From positions 2,311,501 through 2,375,500 of the forward strand of contig NZ_CP034183.1 in NCBI RefSeq assembly GCF_003860465.1: a stretch of DNA of 64,000 nt. The letters are read 5' to 3'. Under the pieces are notes generated by a model. That model had not been told where the DNA came from, did not search any database, and worked only from the letters and a program-made list of their open reading frames with translations. Below are positions 11,604 to 20,834 of the stretch, piece by piece. Numbering within the stretch: the first letter of the stretch is position 1; every line of letters begins with the position of its first letter. Origin of the DNA: Deinococcus psychrotolerans (GTDB lineage Bacteria; Deinococcota; Deinococci; Deinococcales; Deinococcaceae). Position numbers and translations under genes: made by a program.

Positions 11604-11813
11604 GTGCCGCAAACGTATGTCGCCGGATGCACCCGCACCTGGTCTATTGCTTCAGCCGAGCCGGATTTGGCTTACACCGCTCTGGAGTTTCCCGAATGTC
11701 CGGCCTGTCCGCACCACGTCACGCCCGACGGTGGCCCCGACTTTTGTACCCTCAGACCGCAGAGCGCTCTACACCCTTTTGCGGCGCTGGCTAAGTTCAA
11801 ATTGCCGCTGTGA
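11604..11813 (+). CDS. Small Cys/His-rich protein, 69 aa
   Basis: Not recognised. The frame between the regulator and the beta-lactamase-like gene encodes a compact protein whose best feature is [16 protein letters not shown] followed by PDFCTLR, a C-x2-C-x-H-H-x8-C cluster that could bind zinc. The stop TGA overlaps the GTG start of the next gene (GTGA), and this coupling is the main reason to accept it. Start uncertain: GTG 11604 is used; a TTG near 11568 would also work. Confidence 0.55.
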   Translation: MPQTYVAGCTRTWSIASAEPDLAYTALEFPECPACPHHVTPDGGPDFCTLRPQSALHPFAALAKFKLPL

Positions 11814-12679
11814 CCCCAGAGTCTGTGACTTTAGGGCAAGCTTTCTTGGAGCAACTCCGCGCCCAGAGCTACGGCGGCGAAGTTGGCTTGGCTATCAGCA
11901 CGCTGGAAGGGGAGGTGCTGGTCTGCTTGAACGCCGAGCGGGCCTTTCTGTCTGCCAGCACCATCAAAGTGCCGCTGCTCTTGCTGGCTTTGGAGCGGGT
12001 GCAAACTGGACAGCTCCGCCTCAACGAGCGCCACACCCTGAAACCCGCAGACCGGGTGGGCGGCGCAGGGATACTTCACGAACTCGGTGCGGGCCTCGAA
12101 CTGAGCCTGGAAGACCTGCTGACCCTGATGATCATCGTCAGTGACAACACCGCCACCAATATGGTCATCGACTTGCTTGGCGTGGACGCGGTTAACGCTT
12201 GGCTCTTTGAGCGCGGCTGCCGGCAGACCCGTTTGGTGGGCAAGCTGCAACTGCCCCCAGAACAGCAGAACGCCGCCCAGCTTCTCGGCGAGCGCAACCG
12301 CACTTCGGCGGCTGAACAAGCGGAGCTGCTGCTCGGGCTGTGGCAGGGCCAGCGCCTTGAACCGCCTGTGCGCCAATTGGCCCTTTCTATCCTGGGACGC
12401 CAGCACTACCGCGACATTTTGGGCCGCTCGCTGCTCCGACACGCCGCCAACTCTTCCCGCTACCAGACCTATACCAAGAGCGGCGAACTGCTGGGTGTGC
12501 ATCACGATGTGGGCCTGCTGCTGCTGCCGAGGCCGCTGTGTGTGGCGCTGCTGAGTGAAGGCGGATCAGACCGGCGCGAGCATCCTGAAAACCAAGATAC
12601 GCTTGTACTCTCAACTACACTTTTCCCGCTGCTGGCCGCACTCGGCGGCCTTGATCAGGGTATCAGCGGGGACATTTAG
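11810..12679 (+). CDS. Class A beta-lactamase-like serine hydrolase, no signal peptide
   Basis: Penicillin-binding/beta-lactamase fold, 289 residues. The three active-site elements are present: Ser50-Thr-Ile-Lys53, Ser111-Asp-Asn113, and Lys223-Ser-Gly225 in place of the usual KTG. I find no clear Glu166 equivalent (ExxLN), and the N-terminus [19 protein letters not shown] has no export signal, so this may be a cytoplasmic esterase or peptidase relative rather than a drug-resistance enzyme. The start is GTG 11810, overlapping the stop of the small Cys-rich gene by 4 bp. Confidence 0.82.
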   Translation: MTPESVTLGQAFLEQLRAQSYGGEVGLAISTLEGEVLVCLNAERAFLSASTIKVPLLLLALERVQTGQLRLNERHTLKPADRVGGAGILHELGAGLELSLEDLLTLMIIVSDNTATNMVIDLLGVDAVNAWLFERGCRQTRLVGKLQLPPEQQNAAQLLGERNRTSAAEQAELLLGLWQGQRLEPPVRQLALSILGRQHYRDILGRSLLRHAANSSRYQTYTKSGELLGVHHDVGLLLLPRPLCVALLSEGGSDRREHPENQDTLVLSTTLFPLLAALGGLDQGISGDI

Positions 12680-12871
12680 GACGCCTTATGTTCTGTACAT
12701 TAAGTGGACGCTAAGTCGCGCTTTTCGGGGGTTTTCCCTTTGCTCTTGCTCGGCGGCTGGGCGCATGGTCAGCGCCTCTCAAGGAAGGCCCTCCATGATA
12801 CGCTAAGGCAGATTTTAGGCTCAGTATTCAGACAAGCGCAGGGCCATTTCGCTGATGAGGGAGAACGTAAC

Positions 12872-13753
12872 GTGGAACGGAATGACGCAGTAATGCCCTC
12901 GGTTGCGATTGTGATCGCGGCCATTTTATGGATTGTTTTGTTGTTTCTTTTCAACAAAGAAACCGCCCCAGAGCCGATCAAGATTGATCCGGCCATCACC
13001 GCCGCCGCCGCCAAAGAATGGCCGACGGTCGGCAAGAAGATTTTTGAGCAGGGCAACGCGGCTACGGGAGCCACTGCCTGTGCAGGTTGTCACGGCCTGA
13101 ATGGTCAGGGCGGTGTGGGCCCCAAACTCGCCGGGCAAGAAACCATCTTGCAAGACCCGGTGCTGGTGCATACCCGCGTGGTCAAAGGCAAGGGAGCTAT
13201 GCCGGCTTTTGAGGCCAGCCTCAAGGACAACGAAATCTACGCCGTCACCAACTACGTGCTGAACTCTTGGGGCAACAAAGCTGAACTGGTGACGCCTGCT
13301 GTGGTTGCGGCTTCTGCCAGCACCATCAGCCCGGAAGTCCTCAAGAACCGTTCGCGCTTTGTGCCGGAAGAAATCAAGTTGCCGGAAATCACGCTCGTGA
13401 CCTTTATCTTGCTGTGCCTGACTTACGGCATTATTGGCCTGTACAGCGTGTGGGCTGAGGGGCAGGAGTTAAAGCCCGGCATTCACAAAACCCGCAGCAC
13501 CCCACTCTCGGTGCTGGCGATGGTCTCCACCCTGATCGGTGTGGTGGTGTTCGGTATTTTGTTCGCCCGCCTGATTATCAGTGATTGGTACGGCTGGGCT
13601 GCCGATCCGGTCGTCAAACCCGACGTGACCGGCGAAGGCTTTTACGCGGCGATGGTCGTGATCTTGCTGGGCGTGGCAGCGGGCCTCTACAAGAAATACT
13701 TCATGGACAGCGAAGTGCTGGTCGAAGATTCCAGCGGTGAGTTTCCGTGGTAA
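12872..13753 (+). CDS. Cytochrome c subunit of a bc-type complex
   Basis: Membrane-anchored c-type cytochrome. From the start used (GTG 12872, with AGGGAG eight bases upstream) it has an N-terminal anchor ([19 protein letters not shown]), one heme site CAGCH followed by [14 protein letters not shown], a Met ligand candidate in KGAMPAF, and then three further hydrophobic segments in the C-terminal half. The longer frame from 12704 adds 56 unlike residues and is rejected. It opens a three-gene set with Rieske and cytochrome b, and should pass electrons from quinol toward terminal oxidases. Confidence 0.87.
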   Translation: MERNDAVMPSVAIVIAAILWIVLLFLFNKETAPEPIKIDPAITAAAAKEWPTVGKKIFEQGNAATGATACAGCHGLNGQGGVGPKLAGQETILQDPVLVHTRVVKGKGAMPAFEASLKDNEIYAVTNYVLNSWGNKAELVTPAVVAASASTISPEVLKNRSRFVPEEIKLPEITLVTFILLCLTYGIIGLYSVWAEGQELKPGIHKTRSTPLSVLAMVSTLIGVVVFGILFARLIISDWYGWAADPVVKPDVTGEGFYAAMVVILLGVAAGLYKKYFMDSEVLVEDSSGEFPW

Positions 13754-13808
13754 GTGTGGCTGCGGCGAGTGCTGAAGCAAAAGTGAATAAAGCGGTGGTG
13801 ACGAACTT

Positions 13809-14462
13809 ATGACCAAATACAGACGTGCAGACCCCGAAATTTCTCGGCGCAAGTTCATCAACGTGGCGCTCGGCACTGCCGGCGCAGTGGGCGGCCTCGG
13901 CCTCGTCACAGCGCTGGCGGGCGTGCGGCCTCCCAACCGAATCACGGCGGGAAAAGTTCCTGCCATCGAGGGCGACATCTTGGTGTACGCCGAGGGATCC
14001 CAAAGCGGTCAGCCAATTAAAACCAGTGATCTGAGTGACAAGATCACCCGCGCTTGGCCGCAAGGCAAAGACAAAGACGGCAAGCCGGTCATCAAAAAAG
14101 ATGAACCCAACAACTTGTTGATTGTCTTCAAGTTTCCTACTGCTGAGATCGTGGCTCCCACTGACCTCAAAGGCGTGCAAGACGGCGTGGTGGCCTACAG
14201 CGGCATTTGCCAGCACCTCGGATGCCAAGTCGGCGACAACCCCTCTAAACCTGAAACTATTTTGTGTCCTTGCCACTCCGGCGCGTACGACCCGCGTGCA
14301 GGCTGCAAGGTGATCGGCGGGCCACCGCCCAAGCCGCTGCCGCAGTTGCCGATCAAGCTTGACGCGGGCGGTGTGATGGCGACCGGCTCACTGAGCGGGC
14401 CTTACTTTGGATTGACCGAGAGCGATTGGAAGTCGCTTCTCGAGGAGGCGAAGACGATATGA
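13809..14462 (+). CDS. Rieske 2Fe-2S protein of the bc complex
   Basis: Iron-sulfur subunit. The N-terminus carries a twin-arginine-type anchor ([20 protein letters not shown]), then the Rieske fold with both cluster loops: CQHLGC (Cys-x-His) and CPCHSG (Cys-x2-His), the extra Cys pair being the stabilising disulfide seen in respiratory Rieske proteins. 217 residues. Its TGA overlaps the ATG of cytochrome b (ATGA), so the two are made together. No strong Shine-Dalgarno is visible before ATG 13809. Confidence 0.93.
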   Translation: MTKYRRADPEISRRKFINVALGTAGAVGGLGLVTALAGVRPPNRITAGKVPAIEGDILVYAEGSQSGQPIKTSDLSDKITRAWPQGKDKDGKPVIKKDEPNNLLIVFKFPTAEIVAPTDLKGVQDGVVAYSGICQHLGCQVGDNPSKPETILCPCHSGAYDPRAGCKVIGGPPPKPLPQLPIKLDAGGVMATGSLSGPYFGLTESDWKSLLEEAKTI

Positions 14463-15760
14463 ACCAATGGCTCGACGAGCGGCTTCACATTTCGCGCTTA
14501 AACGATAAGTTTTTGCGTAAAGCCTTCCCGGTTCACCACAGCTTCTTCTTGGGTGAAATTACGCTATTTTCCTTAATCGTGCTGATCTTGACCGGCGCAA
14601 TTCTGGCGCTGTTCTACGAGCCCAGCACCATCTTGGTCAAAAACCCGATGGATCCCACCTCAGCCAACTTGGTGCCTGCTGCGTGGGCCAGCGCCATCAA
14701 CATCAATGCCATGCCGTTCGGCGACATGCTGCGCCGGATGCACCACTGGATGGCCAACTTGATGATGGGCGCGGGCCTGATGCACATGATGCGTATTTAT
14801 TTCACCGGCGCTTATAAAAAGCCGCGTGAAATCAATTGGTGGATTGGCCTTCTCCTGATCATCTTCACCGCCCTGACCGCCGTGACGGGTTACAGCCTGC
14901 CCTACGACAACTTTGCCTTCACCACCCTGAAAGTGGTCGTGGGTATCGCCTCCAGCATCCCTTGGATCGGCGAGTGGGTCGGCCAAGCCGCCTTTGCGGG
15001 CAAGTTCCCCGGCCCCGGCATCATCTCGCGGGTCTACGGCTACCACATCATGTTGCTGCCTGGTATTTTGCTGGCCCTGACTGGGGCGCACATGCTGCTG
15101 ATGATCAAGCAGAAGCACACCCAGCCCCGCTACGCCAAAGAGCTGGCGTATAAGAAGATCGTGGGCGTGCCGCTGATTACCCAGCAGACCCCCATCATGC
15201 TGATGCTGGCGCTGATCTTTACTGGCTTGGTGATGTTGTTCGCCGCCTTCATTCCGGTTCACCCGGTTGAAGTCTTCGGGCCGCCCAGCAACCAGTCGCC
15301 CATCGTCAAGCCGGACTTTTACCTGCTGTGGGTCTTCGGCATCCTGGCGATCTTGCCGGGCAGCTTAGAGTTCAACTTGTGGGGCGGAGTCTTCAACGCC
15401 GAGTTCTTCGGTGCGCTGGTAATGCCGGGCATCATCATCGGCTTGCTGTTCGCCATTCCGCTGATTGACCGCAGCAGTGAAAACCAGTACTACGCTGAAA
15501 ATCCCACCGATTATCCGGTCAGGTTGGGGCTGGGGATCGCCTTCTTCGTGATGATCGCGGTGTTCAGTGTCGCGGGCTATAGGCCAGAGCTGGTGCTGTC
15601 GGGCGTGCTCAAAGAATCCAGCGCCAACTTGATTTTGTGGATTCTGGCTATCGTGTTGCCGATCATCAGTTACTTCGCCGTCATTGGCATCGTGCGCGGT
15701 ATTCGTAAGCTGCGCGAGGCCGATGAGCGCGAAATGCGTCAGGCTGCTGCTGACGACTGA
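14459..15760 (+). CDS. Cytochrome b of the bc complex
   Basis: Quinol-oxidising membrane subunit, 433 residues, with the N-terminal b domain and the C-terminal (subunit IV) part in one chain. Heme ligands are His95/His109 and His196/His211; the spacings (13 and 14 intervening residues) are those of cytochrome b6 rather than mitochondrial cytochrome b. The Qo-site motif normally PEWY reads PDFY (285-288). Start ATG 14459 overlaps the Rieske stop and follows GAGGAGG. Confidence 0.94.
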   Translation: MNQWLDERLHISRLNDKFLRKAFPVHHSFFLGEITLFSLIVLILTGAILALFYEPSTILVKNPMDPTSANLVPAAWASAININAMPFGDMLRRMHHWMANLMMGAGLMHMMRIYFTGAYKKPREINWWIGLLLIIFTALTAVTGYSLPYDNFAFTTLKVVVGIASSIPWIGEWVGQAAFAGKFPGPGIISRVYGYHIMLLPGILLALTGAHMLLMIKQKHTQPRYAKELAYKKIVGVPLITQQTPIMLMLALIFTGLVMLFAAFIPVHPVEVFGPPSNQSPIVKPDFYLLWVFGILAILPGSLEFNLWGGVFNAEFFGALVMPGIIIGLLFAIPLIDRSSENQYYAENPTDYPVRLGLGIAFFVMIAVFSVAGYRPELVLSGVLKESSANLILWILAIVLPIISYFAVIGIVRGIRKLREADEREMRQAAADD

Positions 15761-15789
15761 GCTACTCGACTGAGCGAGCCACTCAACTG

Positions 15790-15825
15790 AGAAGGGCCGA
15801 ACAGGGAAACTTGTTCGGCCCTTCT
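15790..15825 (+). terminator. Perfect 14-bp hairpin after the bc operon
   Basis: AGAAGGGCCGAACA (15790-15803) is perfectly complementary to TGTTCGGCCCTTCT (15812-15825) with an 8-base loop. No T run follows, so it may end transcription weakly or protect the 3' end. The -10 box of the next gene starts 3 bp later. Confidence 0.6.
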
Positions 15826-15839
15826 CCTATGCTGTGAGG

Positions 15840-16034
15840 GTGAGTGAATTCGAAGTGTACTTGGCTGCTGAAGCCCGCCGTCTCAACCTCTCGCCGCTGA
15901 CTTTAGACTGGGCCAGCCCCGAGGTCTTGCACGCCTACTGCCAATTGGTCATGCGCGAGCTGGCAGCGCGGGGACTCTTGGAAGGCGAAGTAGAGATTGG
16001 CTGCCACGCGGCGGCACGGGCGACGGGAAACTAA
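15840..16034 (+). CDS. Small conserved hypothetical protein, 64 aa
   Basis: Unrecognised soluble, mostly helical protein with the segment LSPLTLDWASPEVLHAYCQLVMRE. GTG 15840 is the preferred start because TATGCT (15828-15833) lies exactly six bases upstream, as in many genes here; the in-frame GTG at 15834 sits within that spacer. It is wedged between the bc operon hairpin and convergent uvrB. Confidence 0.6.
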   Translation: MSEFEVYLAAEARRLNLSPLTLDWASPEVLHAYCQLVMRELAARGLLEGEVEIGCHAAARATGN

Positions 16035-16073
16035 TTTCAGGCAATCGCGATATAGCTGCCCGTCACTTTTGAC

Positions 16074-18089
16074 TCAGCGCCGCCCGCGCTTTCTGACTTT
16101 CTGACCCGGCACGGTGGGCTGCTCAAAGTTCTTGCCCTGCAATTTGGCCTCAATGCTGCGAATCTGGTCGCGCAGGGAAGCGGCCAGCTCAAAGTCCAAG
16201 TCCTCGGAGGCTTGCCACATGTCCAGCTCAAGGTCGGTGAGTTGAATGGTCAGGGCGTCGCGGTCATTGCTCAAATCGCCGGAAGCGGGCAACTCGGCCA
16301 CTTCCTCACCGCGAATGACGTTTCTGACTCCCTTGATGATGGTGGTCGGGGTGATGCCGTGTTCCAAGTTGTAGGCGGTCTGCTTTTCGCGGCGGCGGTC
16401 GGTTTCGTCCATCGCGCTTTTCATGGCCGGGGTAATGCTGTCGCCGTACAAAATCACCTCGCCGCCGACGTTGCGGGCCGCCCGCCCGATGGTCTGAATC
16501 AGTGCCCGCTCGCTTCTGAGGAAGCCCGGCTTGTCGGCGTCCAGAATGGCGACCAGCGAGACTTCCGGCAAGTCCAGTCCTTCGCGCAGGAGGTTGATGC
16601 CGATCAGTACGTCATAGTGACCCAACCGCAAATCCCGAATGATGACCTGGCGCTCCACCGAGTCGATGTCCGAGTGCATGTAGCGGGCACGTACGCCACG
16701 CTCCAACAGGTACTCGGTGAGGTCTTCGGACATCCGCTTGGTCAAGGTGGTGATGAGCACCCGCTCGCCCTTTTCGGCACGGCCCCGAATCATGCCCAGC
16801 AGGTCGTCAATTTGGCCCTGAATCGGGCGAACTGTTACGGGCGGGTCAACCAGTCCGGTGGGTCGAATAATTTGATCGGCGATGCTGTCACTGACCTCAC
16901 GCTCAAAAGGGCCGGGTGTGGCCGAAACAAACACGGTTTGACCCGTTTTCTCCAAAAATTCCTGAAAGTTTAGCGGGCGGTTATCCATGGCCGAGGGCAG
17001 CCGGAAGCCGTAATCGACCAGCGTTTGCTTGCGGGCCCTGTCACCGTTGGCCATCCCGCCGATTTGCGGCACCGTTACGTGCGATTCGTCAATGAACGTC
17101 ACAAAATCTTCCGGAAAGTAATCCAACATGGTAAAGGGCGTTTCGCCAGGCCTGCGGCCATCCACGTGCCGCGAGTAGTTTTCGATGCCGGAGCAGTAGC
17201 CCAGCACTTTCATCATTTCCAAGTCGTAGAGGGTGCGCTCTTTAAGGCGCTGCGCTTCCAAGAGTTTGCCCACCGAGTTGAAGTACTCTAACCGCTCGTC
17301 TAACTCTTGCTGGATGGTAACAATAGAGCGCTCGACGTTGCTGGCACTGGCGACATAGTGTTTGGCTGGATAAATCACGCTGGCATCCAAGTCACCGAGT
17401 TTGTCGCCGGTCAACGAATGCACAATCTGGATTTTCTCGATTTCGTCACCGAAAAGCTGAATCCGCAGCGGCTGTTCATCATAGCTGGGCCAGATTTCAA
17501 TGATCTCGCCTTTGGCCCTGAAACGTCCGGCGGACAGTTCAATGTCATTGCGCTCGTACTGCATCGAGATCAAACGGCTCAACATCTCGTCGCGGCTCAT
17601 CTGTTCGCCGACCTTCAGCAAAATGTTGAGTGCCCTGTATTCGGCAGGATCGCCGAGGCCGTAAATACAGCTCACCGAAGCCACCACGATGGTGTCGCGG
17701 CGGGTCAGCAAGTTGCGGGTGGCCGAATGGCGCAGCCGCTCGATTTCTTGGTTGATGGCGGCGTCTTTTTCGATAAACAGATCTTTGCCCGGCACATACG
17801 CTTCTGGCTGATAATAATCGTAATACGAGATAAAAAACTCGACGGCGGCTGTCGGAAAAAACTCGCGGAACTCAGCGGCGAGTTGGGCCGTCAGGATTTT
17901 GTTGGGAGCCATGATCAGGGCTGGGCGTCCAGTTTTTTCGATGACTTGGGCCACGCTGTACGTTTTACCGGTGCCCGTCGCGCCGAGGAGGGTCTGAAAG
18001 CGCAGACCGCTGTCTAGGCCGTCTACCAAGCTGCGAATGGCGGTTGGCTGATCGCCTGCGGGCGTGTACTCGGACTCGACCTTAAGCAT
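16074..18089 (-). CDS. uvrB: Excinuclease ABC subunit B
   Basis: DNA damage-verification helicase of nucleotide excision repair. 671 residues, full length: Walker A GATGTGKT (36-43), the beta-hairpin region [16 protein letters not shown] that clamps one strand, DESHVTVPQ (motif II), the C-terminal helicase motifs ending TIGRAARN, and a UVR coiled-coil that binds UvrA/UvrC near the end. TAAGCT on the minus strand (plus-strand 18096-18101) is six bases before the ATG, so the message is predicted leaderless. Relevant to the radiation resistance of the genus, but the gene itself is ordinary. Confidence 0.97.
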   Translation of the reverse strand: MLKVESEYTPAGDQPTAIRSLVDGLDSGLRFQTLLGATGTGKTYSVAQVIEKTGRPALIMAPNKILTAQLAAEFREFFPTAAVEFFISYYDYYQPEAYVPGKDLFIEKDAAINQEIERLRHSATRNLLTRRDTIVVASVSCIYGLGDPAEYRALNILLKVGEQMSRDEMLSRLISMQYERNDIELSAGRFRAKGEIIEIWPSYDEQPLRIQLFGDEIEKIQIVHSLTGDKLGDLDASVIYPAKHYVASASNVERSIVTIQQELDERLEYFNSVGKLLEAQRLKERTLYDLEMMKVLGYCSGIENYSRHVDGRRPGETPFTMLDYFPEDFVTFIDESHVTVPQIGGMANGDRARKQTLVDYGFRLPSAMDNRPLNFQEFLEKTGQTVFVSATPGPFEREVSDSIADQIIRPTGLVDPPVTVRPIQGQIDDLLGMIRGRAEKGERVLITTLTKRMSEDLTEYLLERGVRARYMHSDIDSVERQVIIRDLRLGHYDVLIGINLLREGLDLPEVSLVAILDADKPGFLRSERALIQTIGRAARNVGGEVILYGDSITPAMKSAMDETDRRREKQTAYNLEHGITPTTIIKGVRNVIRGEEVAELPASGDLSNDRDALTIQLTDLELDMWQASEDLDFELAASLRDQIRSIEAKLQGKNFEQPTVPGQKVRKRGRR

Positions 18090-18223
18090 CCCGCCAGCTT
18101 AGCGCAAATTACGGCCCAAACAGAAGGGGCAAGTCGGATTGCGCCGTCAACAATTTGAGAACGTTCAAGTTTTGCCCAAGCTCTTGACGCAACTTTGACG
18201 GCCCAGCCCTCATAATTAGCAGT

Positions 18224-18823
18224 ATGCAAAAGTCTCCTCAGATTAGCGCCGGTATCCAAGACATGTTTAGCCAGAGTACAGCGGTGCTGAGCCAGCCGAG
18301 CGTGTCCACTTTCGAGCGCTTTGAGCAGCGGGGCGGGGTGCAGCAAGCCTACATCTACGTGATGGTCGCGGCGGTGGTGTCGGCGCTGATCGCCGCTTTC
18401 TTCGCGCTCTTTCACAGTGAGGTTACTTTTTTTGGTCAGCTCTTCAGCCGTCTTATTCTCGTTCCGCTGGGCTTTGCTGTTTTTACCGGAGCGGTTTATT
18501 ACATCGGCAAGGCGCTGTTTAAAGGAACGGGAACCTACGCTGAAGTTGCCTACACCTTTTCTCTCTTCTTTGTGCCGATGAGTATTCTGGGAACTTTGAT
18601 TGGTGTTATTCCCGTTATCGGCTTTCTGGCTGCCATTCTCATCTCTTTAGCCAATATGTATTTCGGCTTTCTGGCAGTGCAGTCCAGCATGAATATTCGC
18701 ACCAACGGCGAAGCGCTCGCACTTTTGGTGCTGTCCGGCGTGGCCTACTTCTTGGTTTCTGTGATTGTCGGCGGCTTTTTGGCCAGTCTCTTTATCGCCA
18801 GAGCTGTTCTCAGCGGCGTTTAA
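18224..18823 (+). CDS. Yip1-domain membrane protein
   Basis: 199 residues with a polar N-terminus (about 1-40) followed by five hydrophobic spans, the arrangement of the Yip1/YIF1 family in bacteria. SVSTFERFEQRGGVQQAYIYV leads into the first span; the second repeats TFSLFFVPMSILG. Function in bacteria is unknown. CATAAT ends seven bases before the ATG, a probable leaderless promoter. A strong terminator follows. Confidence 0.7.
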   Translation: MQKSPQISAGIQDMFSQSTAVLSQPSVSTFERFEQRGGVQQAYIYVMVAAVVSALIAAFFALFHSEVTFFGQLFSRLILVPLGFAVFTGAVYYIGKALFKGTGTYAEVAYTFSLFFVPMSILGTLIGVIPVIGFLAAILISLANMYFGFLAVQSSMNIRTNGEALALLVLSGVAYFLVSVIVGGFLASLFIARAVLSGV

Positions 18824-18838
18824 CTCCCCTTTACACCG

Positions 18839-18872
18839 AAGCCGCTGCCTTTCAATGAGGCGGCGGCTTTTT
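18839..18872 (+). terminator. Intrinsic terminator after the Yip1 gene
   Basis: AAGCCGCTGCCT (18839-18850) pairs with AGGCGGCGGCTT (18858-18869) apart from one T-G position, and T continues to 18872. It lies 15 bp after the stop. Confidence 0.85.
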
Positions 18873-18888
18873 GCTGGAGAGCTGCTTT

Positions 18889-19722
18889 TTACTGCTGCTG
18901 CTCACCGTAAACCCGCACTTCCACGTCCAAGCGGCCCTGCCCGCCGCCGTAAAAGGTGCCGCGCACAGGCGACACGTCGGGGTAATCGCGCCCGTGACCG
19001 ATCTTGATGTGCTTTTCTCCGGCCAGCACGTCGTTGGTCGGATCGAAACCCACCCAGCCCGCGCCGGGGATCAGCACTTCTGGCCAGGCGTGGGTGGCGT
19101 CTGCGCCGATCATCTCGCCGCCGGAATACAGGTAGCCGCTGACGTAGCGGGCCGGGATGCCCAGCGTGCGGCAGACCCCCAGCATGGCGTGGGTAAAATC
19201 TTGGCAAACGCCCTGCTGTAACTTGGCAAACTCCTGAATGGTGGTGCGGACGCTGGTGGCTCCGGGCTTGTAGCTGAACTGATGAAAAAATTGGTGGGTC
19301 AGATCGGTTAAAAAAGCCGAGAGATCATCGTTGGGGCCAGGGCGGGCCACGCCGAAGATCTCGGGCCAGTCGCCTTTGGGTACACGCGGGCTGGCAATCA
19401 AAAACTCGGTGACTTCGCTGCGCAGGTCGTCGAGGGCGCTCAGCGGCACAGGCGGCGGCACTGTCAGCGGCTTGGTGGTGACCAGCGCCTGCGCCTCGAT
19501 CCGCAGCACTTGGTGGCGCTCGTGAACGTGAACGTGATGCACGATGGAGCCGAAATAATCGCGGTGGGTGGTGACGCTGCTCGCTTCTGGATCCACCAGC
19601 AAATGGAAGCTCTTGAGTTGCTGGCGGGCGCTGGCCTCGGGGTGCAGGCGCACTTCGTTAAACGAATCCCAAGCGGGTTCTTTATAGACGTATTCGGTGA
19701 CGTGACGGATATCGGCGCGCAT
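18889..19722 (-). CDS. Transglutaminase-like cysteine protein
   Basis: 277 residues. N-terminal bacterial transglutaminase-associated beta domain (about 1-100, opening MRADIRHVTEYVY) followed by the papain-fold core with Cys in QGVCQDFTHAML, His in DATHAWPEV and Asp in GFDPTND. It could cut or cross-link peptide bonds. It is the third gene of a same-strand set with an ATP-grasp and an alpha-E protein, a combination known from comparative genomics as a putative peptide or amide ligation/processing system. Start ATG 19722 removes 12 non-conserved residues of the longer frame. Confidence 0.85.
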   Translation of the reverse strand: MRADIRHVTEYVYKEPAWDSFNEVRLHPEASARQQLKSFHLLVDPEASSVTTHRDYFGSIVHHVHVHERHQVLRIEAQALVTTKPLTVPPPVPLSALDDLRSEVTEFLIASPRVPKGDWPEIFGVARPGPNDDLSAFLTDLTHQFFHQFSYKPGATSVRTTIQEFAKLQQGVCQDFTHAMLGVCRTLGIPARYVSGYLYSGGEMIGADATHAWPEVLIPGAGWVGFDPTNDVLAGEKHIKIGHGRDYPDVSPVRGTFYGGGQGRLDVEVRVYGEQQQ

Positions 19723-19898
19723 AACTCTCCGGTGAGGATACGGGAAAACGGCGGGCAAAACAGGTCATGAATCAGAACGCCGCTGGGTTGACGACTTGCC
19801 TGCGCCCACCTGTCCTCAAAAGAAGGTAAACCAGCCGCCCTGACAACATAGGCACGCTTCGCTGCATTGGGGTTGCGGATCCGTGAAAGCAGAGAGGC
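19723..19898. other. Intergenic gap inside the ATP-grasp operon
   Basis: About 176 bp between the alpha-E and transglutaminase genes, unlike the 1-bp overlap upstream. No convincing small gene or hairpin is seen; a secondary promoter for the transglutaminase gene is possible. Confidence 0.4.
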
Positions 19899-20834
19899 TC
19901 AAACCGTGAAATAGGCCGCGTAAATCGCGGAGCCGACGGCGTTGAAGTCGCTCAGCAAGGTGTCGAGGCCGGGCGACTGCCGCTCTAAGATGTCGTCCAC
20001 ATTGGCGTGCTCCAAGCGGGCCATCAGCCATTTGGCCTCGCGCAGCAGCTCGGGGTGAGACTTGGGATGAATGCGCTCGATTTGGGCCAAAGCGTCGTGC
20101 AAGTTCTCGCCGCAGTAGCGCACGCTGCGCGGAAAATAGCCGTTGAGCAGCAAAAACTTGGCGATGGTGCGCGGGTCGAGGCCGCCGTGTTCGCTTTTGC
20201 GGTAAGCCTCGTACGCCGAGACCGTTTTGAGCACCGCCATCCAGCGGTGGTTGTCCACGGCGGCCTGCGCGGGGCTGCTGGGGCTGCGGACGCTGTAGCG
20301 CACCTGCAGGAGCCGCAGCAAATTGTCGCCGCGCTCGAGCATTTGACCTGCCCGCATAAACGACCAACCCTCGTCGCGCGGCAACGTGGCAAAAGCAATG
20401 CCGAAAAACATCTGCGAAGCGTCGCGGGCCGCCGAGCAGTATTCGAACAGACCGTCGCTGGCCAGCACATCGACGTTCTGAAAGCACAGATTGAGGTAAG
20501 CCAGATTGAGTTCTTCCCACATCTCGCTGGGAATCCGGTCGCGCAGGCCACGCGCATTTTCGCGGGCGCGGGAAAGGCTCGACGCGATGCTCGACGGATT
20601 GCGGCGGTCGAAAGCCAGCCAAGCCGCCACGTTGTGGGCATCGGCGCGGCCATAGTGCTCGGCAAAGCCGGCCTTTGTGCCGGAAATCTCCAATAGGGGT
20701 CGCCACTCCTCGCTGACCCGCCCGCCCGCTTCCAAGGTGGCGTAATAGTTGACGTTGAGCAGGCGGGCAGTGTTCTCGGCCCGCTCGACGTAGCGGCCAA
20801 TCCAGTACAGCGATTCGGCTAAGCGCGAGAGCAT
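19899..20834 (-). CDS. Alpha-E domain protein (DUF403)
   Basis: 311 residues, all-helical. The N-terminus MLSRLAESLYWIGRYVERAENTARLL is the hallmark of the alpha-E family, which is nearly always encoded beside a circularly permuted ATP-grasp. Its biochemical role is unknown; it has been proposed to act with the ligase as scaffold or second enzyme. Its ATG overlaps the TAA of the ATP-grasp gene (TAATG), so the two are coupled. Confidence 0.9.
   Translation of the reverse strand: MLSRLAESLYWIGRYVERAENTARLLNVNYYATLEAGGRVSEEWRPLLEISGTKAGFAEHYGRADAHNVAAWLAFDRRNPSSIASSLSRARENARGLRDRIPSEMWEELNLAYLNLCFQNVDVLASDGLFEYCSAARDASQMFFGIAFATLPRDEGWSFMRAGQMLERGDNLLRLLQVRYSVRSPSSPAQAAVDNHRWMAVLKTVSAYEAYRKSEHGGLDPRTIAKFLLLNGYFPRSVRYCGENLHDALAQIERIHPKSHPELLREAKWLMARLEHANVDDILERQSPGLDTLLSDFNAVGSAIYAAYFTV

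Noticed and set aside
16212..18017. Several open frames antisense to uvrB
   Set aside because: uvrB is intact and conserved through this whole interval.
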